From: DASWHF01 sp036393295
GTDB taxonomy: Bacteria; Pseudomonadota; Gammaproteobacteria; Acidiferrobacterales; UBA6901
Length of the DNA stretch: 23,562 nt
Reading direction: 5' to 3'
NCBI GenBank assembly: GCA_036393295.1
Contig: DASWHF010000174.1
Coordinates: 1 to 23,562 of the forward strand
This document shows, in pieces, positions 17,989-23,562 of this stretch. Position 1 is the first letter of the stretch. Each line of letters opens with the position of its first letter. The notes below the pieces were generated by a model that worked only from the letters and a program-made list of their open reading frames with translations, was not told the DNA's origin and made no database searches. The translations under genes and the position numbers were made by a program.

Positions 17989-18720
17989 ATGCGCCAGATC
18001 GTGCTCGACACCGAAACCACCGGCCTCGAACCCAGCCAGGGGCATCGCATCATCGAGATCGGCGCGGTCGAGATGGTCAACCGGCGCCTCACCGGCAACC
18101 GCTTCCAGCAGTACCTGAATCCCGACCGCGAGATCGACGCCGGGGCGATCGAGGTGCACGGCATCACCGACGAAATGCTCGCCGACAAGCCGCGCTTTGC
18201 GGACATCGCCGAGGACTTCCTGGCCTTCGTCGGCGATGCCGAGCTGATTATCCACAACGCGCCGTTCGACGTCGGCTTCATCAACCAGGAGCTCAAGCTG
18301 ACCGGCGCCGCGCTGGCCGACATCGCCAGCCGCTGCGCGGTGCTCGACACGCTCAAGCTGGCGCGCAGCCAGCACCCCGGGCAGAAGAACGACCTGGATT
18401 CGCTGTGCCGGCGCTACAGCATCGACAACTCCCAGCGCACCCTGCACGGCGCGCTGCTCGACGCCGAGATCCTGGCCGACGTGTATCTGGCCATGACCGG
18501 CGGCCAGACCGCGCTGTTCCAGGAGGCCGGCGACTCCGCGCGCCCGGGCACGCCCGCGCCCAGCGCGGTGCGGCGGCTGGACGCCGAACGCGCGCCGCTG
18601 CCGGTGCTGCACGCGAACGAGGCGGAGCTGGCCGCCCACGCCGCCTGGCTGGAGGAGATCGACAAGAAGAGCGGTGGCCGGTGTGTCTGGAAGCGGCTGG
18701 CCGCGGACTCCGCCGGCTGA
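17989..18720 (+). CDS. dnaQ: DNA polymerase III epsilon subunit (3'-5' proofreading exonuclease)
   Basis: DnaQ removes mispaired nucleotides during replication as part of the polymerase III core. The 243 residues match E. coli (243). The ATG at 17989 has a GGAGG ribosome-binding site. The DEDDh exonuclease residues are all present: D7 and E9 in LDTETTG, D94 in HNAPFDVGF, H153 and D158 in LHGALLDAE. A clamp-binding motif QTALF at 173-177 follows the nuclease domain; it is closer to the consensus QLxLF than the QTSMAF of E. coli. The C-terminal segment that binds the alpha subunit (EIDKKSGGRCVW) is retained. rnhA lies upstream on the same strand (in E. coli the pair is divergent), separated by the repeat cluster. 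Confidence 0.96.
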   Translation: MRQIVLDTETTGLEPSQGHRIIEIGAVEMVNRRLTGNRFQQYLNPDREIDAGAIEVHGITDEMLADKPRFADIAEDFLAFVGDAELIIHNAPFDVGFINQELKLTGAALADIASRCAVLDTLKLARSQHPGQKNDLDSLCRRYSIDNSQRTLHGALLDAEILADVYLAMTGGQTALFQEAGDSARPGTPAPSAVRRLDAERAPLPVLHANEAELAAHAAWLEEIDKKSGGRCVWKRLAADSAG

Positions 18721-18740
18721 TACCCGACCGGGCCACTTGG

Positions 18741-18760
18741 AACCCGCGGTTCCGCGGGTT
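18741..18760 (+). repeat. Perfect hairpin just after dnaQ
   Basis: AACCCGCGG at 18741-18749 pairs with CCGCGGGTT at 18752-18760 across two bases, 20 bp after the dnaQ stop and 36 bp before the next start. There is no T-run directly after it, so it is a weak candidate for a terminator; it may stabilise the 3' end of the dnaQ mRNA or attenuate readthrough into the small gene. Confidence 0.5.
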
Positions 18761-18796
18761 ACCATGGGCGCCCGTTTTCGCCCAAGACCGCACGTT

Positions 18797-19021
18797 ATGC
18801 CTTATTTCTGCTTCCGCATCCGCCCCGACCGGACCATGACCCTGCTCGAGACCTACCCCAAGTTCAAGGAGGCCATGGACTACTGCCGGGATCTGCGCCG
18901 GCAGCAGGCGGCGGACGACCCGGACCAGATCCGCATGATGTTCGCGGCGACCGCGAAGGACGCCAAGCGCCTGCTCGGCGAAAAGCGCCCGCCCACGCCG
19001 CTGGAGGAGTGGGAGGCCTGA
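18797..19021 (+). CDS. Small conserved protein of unknown function (74 aa)
   Basis: The start was set at the ATG at 18797 (MPYFCFRIRPDRTMTLLETY), because the open frame upstream to 18674 overlaps dnaQ and reads as low-complexity sequence. The 74 residues contain a hydrophobic aromatic N-terminal strand, a central amphipathic helix rich in Lys/Arg/Glu (KFKEAMDYCRDLRRQQ), a segment DQIRMMFA likely to be a second strand, and a proline-rich end KRPPTPLEEWEA. The pattern of a YFxYRI start with a later IRxxFA segment and a PPxPxxEW end resembles short uncharacterised proteins I recall from gammaproteobacteria. No transmembrane segment or metal-binding cluster is seen. No clear ribosome-binding site is visible; it may be translated from the dnaQ transcript. 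Function is unknown. Confidence 0.72.
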   Translation: MPYFCFRIRPDRTMTLLETYPKFKEAMDYCRDLRRQQAADDPDQIRMMFAATAKDAKRLLGEKRPPTPLEEWEA

Positions 19022-19054
19022 GGCTTGGCCGCGGCGGGGCTAGGCCGCCGCAAA

Positions 19055-19168
19055 TCAGCGCAACGCGGTCCGGGCGACTTTCTTGGCCCGCTTCGCGGCG
19101 CGTTTCTGCAGCATGGTCTTGGCCGGCTCTTTGCGGGTCTGCTTCTTGCTGTTCATGCCTTTGCTCAT
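19055..19168 (-). CDS. Very small Lys/Arg-rich conserved protein (37 aa)
   Basis: Translation of the minus strand from the ATG at 19168 gives 37 residues: it starts MSKGMNSKKQTRKEPAKT, continues MLQKRAAKRAKKV, and ends ARTALR. The start has an excellent ribosome-binding site (AAGGAG, 8 nt upstream). About 16 of 37 residues are Lys or Arg and only one is acidic, so the peptide should bind nucleic acid or ribosomes, or be disordered. Short proteins beginning SKGxNSKKxxKKEPAKT with a basic AAKxAKK tail recur in proteobacteria as hypothetical proteins, to my recollection. It is too short for common ORF cut-offs. It is convergent with the 74-aa gene (33-bp gap) and has a four-hairpin array directly upstream. 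Confidence 0.72.
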   Translation of the reverse strand: MSKGMNSKKQTRKEPAKTMLQKRAAKRAKKVARTALR

Positions 19169-19192
19169 TGCCTTCGCTCCTTGGATTTCTGG

Positions 19193-19362
19193 TTAGCAGG
19201 GTGTTGATAAACGAGTTTATCAACACCCTGTTAGGCAGTCGACGGATCGACCGGCATTTTTCAAACACACAAGTGTTTGAAAAATGGAGCAAAGCAAAAA
19301 TGACATTTTTGCTTTGCGTGGTTGAAAAAGTCGCGGATCGACTTTTTCAATATCCTGTTAGT
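19193..19362. repeat. Array of four perfect hairpins (MITE-like element)
   Basis: Four perfect inverted repeats follow each other: arms of 16 bp at 19197-19212/19215-19230, 14 bp at 19255-19268/19273-19286, 14 bp at 19289-19302/19304-19317, and 12 bp at 19322-19333/19339-19350. A short GTCGA/TCGAC pair lies between the first two (19238-19251). The outer ends are themselves imperfect inverted repeats: TTAGCAGGGTGTTGATAAA on the left matches the complement of the right end at 14 of 19 positions. The AT-rich stems (TTTTTCAA, GCAAAGCAAAAATG) contrast with the GC-rich surroundings. A plus-strand frame runs through it but reads as repeat-derived. The stretch from 19363 to 19523 holds nothing I can support. 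Confidence 0.82.
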
Positions 19363-19523
19363 GGCGGTGTCTTGCAGCGTCGATCCTGAAAGCAATTTGG
19401 CGGGAGTGGCGTCCGGAACTGCAGAAGGAAACTTCCAGGCTGACTACGAGGAAAGGACTGCAATGCAACGACTATACGCGCATAGGCGCGAATAGTCACA
19501 TAAATGTTCGGGCGGCCGGAGCG

Positions 19524-20507
19524 TCACCCGGGCGCGCCGGACCAGAAGGCGGCGCCCTTGGCGAGGAACTCGTCGTAGCGCATGTAGTGCGACCCGTCGC
19601 AGGAAAACGTCAGGCTCACCATTCCGTTGAAGATGTTGATGGAGGCCGTGCGCAGGTAGATGGTCGTATCGACCAGGCGCAGCGCCCGCATGGCGTCCAG
19701 AATCCGGGCGATCTCGGTCCGCGGTATCGCGGCCTCGGCGGGGTAGGGGCGCGACGGGTACACCAGACAGATGTCCGGATCCTTGAGTACCTCATGGTCG
19801 AGGATGCGATAGCGTAGCGGATCGTCGATCGTCCAGATCGTCGCCTGGCTGCTCGAGAAGTGAATCTGGCACTGGAAGATGCCGCGCTCCGTGAGCAGTT
19901 CTTCCAGGATGGACAGCGCCTGCTGCATGTTGCGATCCATCGGGCTCTCGGTCCGGGTCTGCTGGAACAGGGTGCTGCGGATGGCCGGGTCGCCCTTCAC
20001 CTGCCGCCAGGTGCCCGGCTCCTGGTAAAGCGTCGAGGTCACCGGAAGGCTGCGCAGGTCGAAGTCCGCACCGAGATAGCCCAGCGTGCCCGTGTCCGAC
20101 GCGACGACTTGCAGCGCGGTCAGTGATGGCCGGTGTGCGACCAGGCTGATGTAGGCGTCCGACAACAGGAATCCCCAGGCCGGCATCGCCTCTTTCATAT
20201 AGGGACGCTCGGCGCGATTGCGGTGATAGTGCCCGGGCACGAGCCCGGCATGGCCGACGTTGTCGCTGATCTGCACGCCGTCGGTGCCGACGACATACAG
20301 ATAGGTGCAGTACGGTATGCCCGAGAAGCCTTCCCGAAGCACCGCATTCAGCCGGTCCCGATCGCCCCACACCGGTGCGCATTTCCCGGCCAGCTGCGCG
20401 AGCGGCTCGTGGAGCATCCGCGCCAGTTCCTCGCGTTGCCGGTAGATACTGTCTTTCCAGGAAGTTTCCATAGTCTCGTCAGGGCTCGAAGTTTGCCGTG
20501 GTGTCAT
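19524..20507 (-). CDS. PDC (Cache-like) sensor domain protein without membrane segments
   Basis: This is a 327-residue soluble protein. Residues about 65-160 resemble a PDC/Cache ligand-binding fold: strand YLYVVGTDGVQISDNVG, then RAERPYMKEAMPAWGFLLSDAYIS (key parts RAERPYM and LLSDAYIS), then HRPSLTALQVVASD and GYLGADFDL. The R-x-RPY, S-x-AYIS and LGADFDL pattern is typical of PDC sensors. About residues 185-327 form a second part that I do not recognise. No signal peptide, transmembrane helix, kinase, GGDEF or methyl-accepting part is present, so the output mode is unknown. The ATG at 20507 is preceded by AGGG inside a small CCCTG/CAGGG hairpin; an alternative ATG is at 20471 (METSWKD). It lies 51 bp downstream of nhaA on the same strand, probably co-transcribed. 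Confidence 0.75.
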   Translation of the reverse strand: MTPRQTSSPDETMETSWKDSIYRQREELARMLHEPLAQLAGKCAPVWGDRDRLNAVLREGFSGIPYCTYLYVVGTDGVQISDNVGHAGLVPGHYHRNRAERPYMKEAMPAWGFLLSDAYISLVAHRPSLTALQVVASDTGTLGYLGADFDLRSLPVTSTLYQEPGTWRQVKGDPAIRSTLFQQTRTESPMDRNMQQALSILEELLTERGIFQCQIHFSSSQATIWTIDDPLRYRILDHEVLKDPDICLVYPSRPYPAEAAIPRTEIARILDAMRALRLVDTTIYLRTASINIFNGMVSLTFSCDGSHYMRYDEFLAKGAAFWSGAPG

Positions 20508-20558
20508 GAACCCTGTTCAGGGGCAATTCGCTGTGCGGCCGAATCGGTCGTGCGACGT

Positions 20559-21893
20559 TTAAGCATGTGTTCTGCGCCGGGACAGCCACGTCAGCAGCGC
20601 CACACCGGCGACTGCGGAAACCACCGACGCCAGAAAGATGCCAAGCTTTGCGCTGTCGATCAGGTCCGGGCTGAAAGCCAGGTGCGCGATAAACAATGCC
20701 ATGGTGAAGCCGATCCCGGCAAGCAGGCCGCCACCGGCCAGCAATCTCCACTCAAGCTCCGGGGGGCGAATCGCGATTCCCATGCGCACCGCCAGCCAGC
20801 TGAACGTCAGAATCCCGATGGGTTTGCCGAGCGCGAACCCGATGAACACCGCCAGCGTGACGGAACTGCCGAGGCCGCCCAAACTCAGCGGAAACCCGGC
20901 GTTGGCGAGCGCGAACAGCGGCATGATGACGAAAACGACCCACGGATGCAGCGCGACCTCCAGCCGTTCCACCGGCGACAGGGTTTCGCGCGCGGCGATC
21001 TCGGCCACCTGCAATGTCCGCCGATCCTTGGTGTCACCGCTTCCGCGGTCACCGGCCGGATGTGCGACGACTTGCCCCAGTATGGCGTAAAGACGCTCGT
21101 CGCTGACCCAGCGGCGGGCCGGTGTCATCAACCCGAGGATCACGCCCGTCACCGTTGGGTGAATCCCGGACGCATCCACGGCGAGCCAGATGAACCCGCC
21201 CACCAGGAAGTAGAGTGGAGTGCCTCGAATACCGAGTAGCGCCATGGCGCGCACGATGGCGACACCCAGCGCAGCCAGGGCGAGCGCGCCCCAGGCAATG
21301 TGGATGCTGTAGCCGATGGCCACGACCAGTATGGCGCCGATGTCATCGACGATCGCCAGCGACAGCATGAACACGCGCAGGCTCTGAGGAATGCGCGACC
21401 CCAGAAGCGCGAGACAGCCGATGACAAACGCGGTATCGGTGGCCATGACCGTACCCCAACCGTGCTGGCCGGGCTGGCCCGATTGCAGAATCAGATACAG
21501 GGCGGCCGGCACGAGCATGCCGCCCAGGGCGGCCGCAATCGACAATGCGGCCATGCGCGGGCTGTTCAGTTCTCCCAGGACCAGCTCGCGCTTGAGCTCC
21601 AGGGCGACGAGGAAGAAGAACAGCGTCATCAACCCGTCGTTGATCCACTCCCGCAATGAGCGGGTGAAATCCAATGAGCCGAGCTGAAGTCCTGCCGGCA
21701 TCACCCAGACGGTCTCAAAGAGTTCAGCCCACGGAGAGTTGGACAGCACCAGGGCGGCGACTGTGAACAGCAAAAGCACCGCGCCGCCGGCGGCCTCGAT
21801 GCGCAGGAACCGGGCGAAAGGCCTTGTCAGCCGGTCGACGAATTCCCTCGGCAGTTCGGCGAACTTGGTATCGGTCTGACGATCGTCGCTCAT
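20559..21893 (-). CDS. nhaA: NhaA, Na+/H+ antiporter
   Basis: NhaA exports Na+ in exchange for protons across the inner membrane, for pH and sodium homeostasis. It has 444 residues and about 12 predicted helices. The ion-binding aspartate pair is D183 and D184 in LAIVDDIGAILVVA (E. coli D163/D164), and the conserved helix 2-4 strings LMTLFFFLVALELKREL and ATDTAFVIG are present, as is LAGIGFTMALFIAHLAF near the C-terminus. A hydrophilic insert of about 45 residues (near 288-330, rich in Asp/Arg/Glu) separates the two halves of the second repeat, as in the longer NhaA forms. The ATG at 21893 has no good ribosome-binding site. A CIRCE-like inverted repeat lies 64 bp upstream. Confidence 0.95.
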   Translation of the reverse strand: MSDDRQTDTKFAELPREFVDRLTRPFARFLRIEAAGGAVLLLFTVAALVLSNSPWAELFETVWVMPAGLQLGSLDFTRSLREWINDGLMTLFFFLVALELKRELVLGELNSPRMAALSIAAALGGMLVPAALYLILQSGQPGQHGWGTVMATDTAFVIGCLALLGSRIPQSLRVFMLSLAIVDDIGAILVVAIGYSIHIAWGALALAALGVAIVRAMALLGIRGTPLYFLVGGFIWLAVDASGIHPTVTGVILGLMTPARRWVSDERLYAILGQVVAHPAGDRGSGDTKDRRTLQVAEIAARETLSPVERLEVALHPWVVFVIMPLFALANAGFPLSLGGLGSSVTLAVFIGFALGKPIGILTFSWLAVRMGIAIRPPELEWRLLAGGGLLAGIGFTMALFIAHLAFSPDLIDSAKLGIFLASVVSAVAGVALLTWLSRRRTHA

Positions 21894-21956
21894 CGCGAGG
21901 GGCTCAAGGGCTTTTCAAGAGTGATTTCTTGCAGGCGCGAAAATACATGGTGGATG

Positions 21957-21981
21957 TTAACACTCCGTGTCGGAGTGCTAA
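21957..21981 (-). promoter_or_regulatory. CIRCE-like inverted repeat upstream of nhaA
   Basis: Plus-strand reading gives TTAACACTC-N7-GAGTGCTAA. The CIRCE operator bound by the heat-shock repressor HrcA is TTAGCACTC-N9-GAGTGCTAA. Thus the half-sites match 8 of 9 and 9 of 9, but the spacer is 7 and not 9. It sits 64-88 bp before the nhaA start codon in a 255-bp gap that is otherwise without a gene (21894-22148; the part from 21990 on shows nothing convincing). No -35/-10 pair could be placed confidently. Confidence 0.5.
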
Positions 21982-22148
21982 CAGAGTCAGCTGGCATCAG
22001 TATTGTTGAAAGCGGTCTGCGTCGGACAGCGGCGTGAGGAGGGGGTTGCCGTAATGACGAAACGCGACGGCGGGAAAGCCGTCGGATCGGATCGACACGC
22101 CGGTCGACCGGGGTTTCCCTGAATGCCGACTTGCCGGGGAGCGGATGT

Positions 22149-23006
22149 CTACAGCCCCTTCGTCGGTTCGGCGTTCCTCGGGGCAGGAGTATTGCGCCAT
22201 GCGGCCTCACCCGCATCGTCCATCGGCGGCTCAGCGACGGAGGTGTTGCGCTCCCTGCCCTTGGTGCGATACATGGCAGCATCCGCCTGTTTCATCAGGT
22301 CGGCGAAAGACTGTCCGTCGGTCGGGTACACGGCAACACCCACGCTGGCGGCCATATGGATCGTGTGCCCGTCGACAATGTAGGGCTCGCTGAGACGCCT
22401 GCCGACCTCGGCCGCGAGTGCGGTGGCGATCAGCGGGCTGTCAATCTCCGGCAGCATGATGACGAACTCGTCTCCGCCGTAGCGGCAGGCGGTGTCGGCG
22501 CCGCGGATGCCCTTGGTCAAGCGCAGCGCCACCGCCTGCAAGACTTTGTCGCCGCTGGCATGCCCCAGTTTGTCATTGACGTGCTTGAATTCGTTCAGGT
22601 CCAGCATCAGCAGCGCCAGCGATTTGCGATGTCGCGCCGCCTGGGACAGGGCCTGGTGGAACCGGTCCTGAAGCAGGCTGCGGTTGGGGAGACCGGTCAG
22701 CCCATCGTGGTAGGCGAGGTGGCGGGCCTGCGCTTCCTTTTGTGTCAGTGCAGTCAGTTCCGCCTGCAAGCCGGCATTGCGCTCGGTGAGGATTTCGATT
22801 CGACGCAGCGCGCTGTAAACCAGTTGTGTACAGTCGTCGATGACCTCAATGCAGGTCTTCAGGTTCGGCGCCGGCGCCGCGCGCGCTGCGGTGGGGCCGG
22901 AATCGGCATGATTAGCGCCACTCGGGTCGCGCCGTGCAAGGTGGGGTTTCTTGCTTTCGACGACCTCAAGATGCACCGTGTCATTGGTCTGTGAGTCACG
23001 CGCCAT
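22149..23006 (-). CDS. Soluble GGDEF-domain diguanylate cyclase
   Basis: This enzyme should condense two GTP to cyclic di-GMP, the second messenger for biofilm and motility control. The 285 residues have a low-complexity N-terminus (to about 48), an amphipathic helical or coiled-coil part at about 50-95 that probably dimerises the protein, and a complete GGDEF domain from about 96 to 255. Visible motifs are HDGLTGLPNR, metal-binding D136 in LMLDLNEFKHVND, the active GGDEF loop at 177-181, and the product-inhibition I-site R168-x-x-D171 five residues before it. A C-terminal tail of about 30 residues is Pro/Ala-rich. No transmembrane helix or known sensor domain is seen. The ATG at 23006 has a GGAGAG ribosome-binding site. 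It is upstream of nhaA on the same strand. Confidence 0.92.
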   Translation of the reverse strand: MARDSQTNDTVHLEVVESKKPHLARRDPSGANHADSGPTAARAAPAPNLKTCIEVIDDCTQLVYSALRRIEILTERNAGLQAELTALTQKEAQARHLAYHDGLTGLPNRSLLQDRFHQALSQAARHRKSLALLMLDLNEFKHVNDKLGHASGDKVLQAVALRLTKGIRGADTACRYGGDEFVIMLPEIDSPLIATALAAEVGRRLSEPYIVDGHTIHMAASVGVAVYPTDGQSFADLMKQADAAMYRTKGRERNTSVAEPPMDDAGEAAWRNTPAPRNAEPTKGL

Positions 23007-23123
23007 GGTTGATCTCTCCGTGAATGGTTTGGCAGTACCAAAGCCGCAGCACGCCCTGAAAAAACGTCACCCCGTACCGATGCTCTTAATTACACAGAAA
23101 ATCGCGTGGATTCCGTACGTTAA

Positions 23124-23132
23124 CGAACATAG
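23124..23132. promoter_or_regulatory. Upstream half-site copy of the 23280 dyad
   Basis: CGAACATAG at 23124-23132, followed by CGCGC, repeats the right arm of the dyad at 23280-23303 (CGAACATAGT followed by GCGCGC). It lies about 160 bp upstream of that dyad, in the 395-bp gap (23007-23401) between the divergent cyclase and Crp/Fnr genes. The gap also holds a CCGGTC/GACCGG hairpin at 23142-23160 and no gene that I can support. Confidence 0.35.
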
Positions 23133-23252
23133 CGCGCATGCCCGGTCGGATGTTGACCGGACTGCTCGGCTTTTTCAGGGTCGGGCGCGATGCGGCTCCA
23201 CATCGGCTGAGTGGGGCACCACCTGGCTGCGCTATTTCCGGCCGCGCGGTGA

Positions 23253-23282
23253 TTTACGGTAAAGTAATGCCGGGGGTACACT
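23253..23282 (+). promoter_or_regulatory. Candidate promoter of the Crp/Fnr-type gene
   Basis: TTTACG (23253-23258) and TACACT (23277-23282) are 18 bases apart, each matching the sigma-70 hexamers at 4 of 6 positions. The -10 box overlaps the start of the 24-bp dyad at 23280, the usual arrangement for repression at the promoter. The match is weak on its own; position relative to the dyad and the gene adds some support. Confidence 0.35.
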
Positions 23283-23303
23283 ATGTTCGGTGTCGAACAT
23301 AGT
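23280..23303. promoter_or_regulatory. 24-bp perfect dyad, candidate operator
   Basis: Arms ACTATGTTCG (23280-23289) and CGAACATAGT (23294-23303) are exact inverted copies around GTGT. The element lies 98 bp upstream of the Crp/Fnr-type start codon and overlaps a candidate -10 box. There is no T-tract, so an operator is more likely than a terminator. The half-site order GTTCG-N4-CGAAC is not the TGTGA/TCACA type expected of a Crp site. Confidence 0.55.
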
Positions 23304-23401
23304 GCGCGCGGGGAACGGGGTAAAATTGGCACAACCCATTGAGTGCAAACACCATTTAGGACCCGAGGACTGAGTCAGTTGCTCACAACCCGAGAACGGG
23401 A

Positions 23402-23562
23402 ATGGAATGGAATCATGACCCTAACCGCCTGCTCGCCGCCCTGCCGCCGGAAGTATTCGACCGCCTGCTGCCCGACCTGAAGCCGGTCACCATGCCCCTC
23501 GGCAAGGTGATCTACGAATCCGGCGCTCGGTTGGAGCATGTCTATTTTCCCGTCCCGGGCTG
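23402..23562 (+). CDS. Crp/Fnr-family transcriptional regulator (5' part)
   Basis: The first 53 codons are present and the gene runs off the window. The ATG at 23402 begins MEWNHDPNRLLAALPPEVF, followed by DRLLPDLKPVTMPLGKVIYE and SGARLEHVYFPVPG. The NRLLAALPP opening and the LGKVIYESG...HVYFP pattern mark the cyclic-nucleotide-binding-type beta-barrel found at the N-terminus of a large subgroup of Crp/Fnr regulators. The helix-turn-helix part would lie beyond the window. A purine-rich GAGAACGGGA before the ATG is a poor ribosome-binding site. The effector and targets cannot be told. It is divergent from the diguanylate cyclase gene with a 395-bp gap. Confidence 0.82.
   Translation, partial: MEWNHDPNRLLAALPPEVFDRLLPDLKPVTMPLGKVIYESGARLEHVYFPVPG

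Noticed and set aside
17744..18118. A 124-codon plus-strand frame across the rnhA-dnaQ gap
   Set aside because: Its first half is translated REP repeat and its second half overlaps dnaQ in another frame.
19009..19389. A 126-codon plus-strand frame across the hairpin array
   Set aside because: It runs antisense to the 37-aa gene and then through perfect inverted repeats; composition is not protein-like.
19463..19495. A 10-codon frame with AGGAAAGG upstream (MQRLYAHRRE)
   Set aside because: It resembles a leader peptide but no structural gene follows on the plus strand and no attenuator is visible.
21997..22070. Minus-strand string NPLLTPLSDADRF resembling the start of a Crp/Fnr regulator
   Set aside because: Only about 13 residues are similar and a stop follows; chance or a very old remnant cannot be told apart.
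22052..22120. A 22-codon plus-strand frame (begins MTKRDGGKAV) with GGAGG upstream
   Set aside because: The spacing to the ATG is long, the frame lies antisense in the nhaA-cyclase gap, and no family is recognised.
23326..23345. TGGCAC at 23327-23332 as a sigma-54 promoter
   Set aside because: The -12 element is absent: the position that should read GC, ten bases after GG, reads TG.

Overview
The window is a high-GC stretch of a gammaproteobacterial chromosome. The evidence is a set of conserved gene neighbourhoods: clpX-lon-hupB-(tRNA-Val, tRNA-Asp)-ppiD on the left, and mltD/gloB/yafS/rnhA/dnaQ in the middle. An order near Chromatiales/Acidiferrobacterales is plausible from the GC content and gene set. 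That is inference, since no rRNA is present.

Layout. (1) 1-6316, plus strand: a protein quality-control block with the 3' part of clpX, lon (preceded by a heat-shock-like promoter), hupB with a strong sigma-70 promoter, tRNA-Val(UAC), tRNA-Asp(GUC) with a clear terminator, and the periplasmic chaperone gene ppiD. (2) 6463-7248, minus strand: fabI, with its own promoter and a hairpin in the leader. (3) 7503-13736, plus strand: a four-gene Yej-type oligopeptide ABC importer. Its binding protein is membrane-anchored through a coiled coil and both permeases are longer than usual. (4) 13838-16172, minus strand: mltD and gloB. (5) 16233-19021, plus strand: yafS-like methyltransferase, rnhA, dnaQ and a small conserved protein. 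A complex REP/BIME-like repeat sits between rnhA and dnaQ. (6) 19055-23006, minus strand: a 37-aa lysine/arginine-rich protein missed by length cut-offs, a run of four perfect hairpins, a soluble PDC (Cache-like) sensor protein, the NhaA Na+/H+ antiporter with a CIRCE-like inverted repeat upstream, and a soluble GGDEF diguanylate cyclase. (7) 23402-end, plus strand: the start of a Crp/Fnr-family regulator behind a 24-bp dyad.

Most genes are housekeeping: proteolysis, nucleoid structure, outer-membrane protein folding, fatty acid synthesis, peptide uptake, murein turnover, methylglyoxal detoxification, RNA-DNA hybrid removal and replication proofreading. The right end (sensor, antiporter, cyclase, Crp/Fnr) looks more like an environmental-response region. 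I see no CRISPR array, insertion-sequence transposase, phage gene or toxin-antitoxin pair. I did not find a clearly new multi-gene system. The most unusual items are the intergenic repeats (a GTAG-foot REP family at two loci, a four-hairpin array, an intra-operon repeat), the remodelled Yej transporter, the CIRCE-like site with a 7-nt spacer before nhaA, and the small basic protein.
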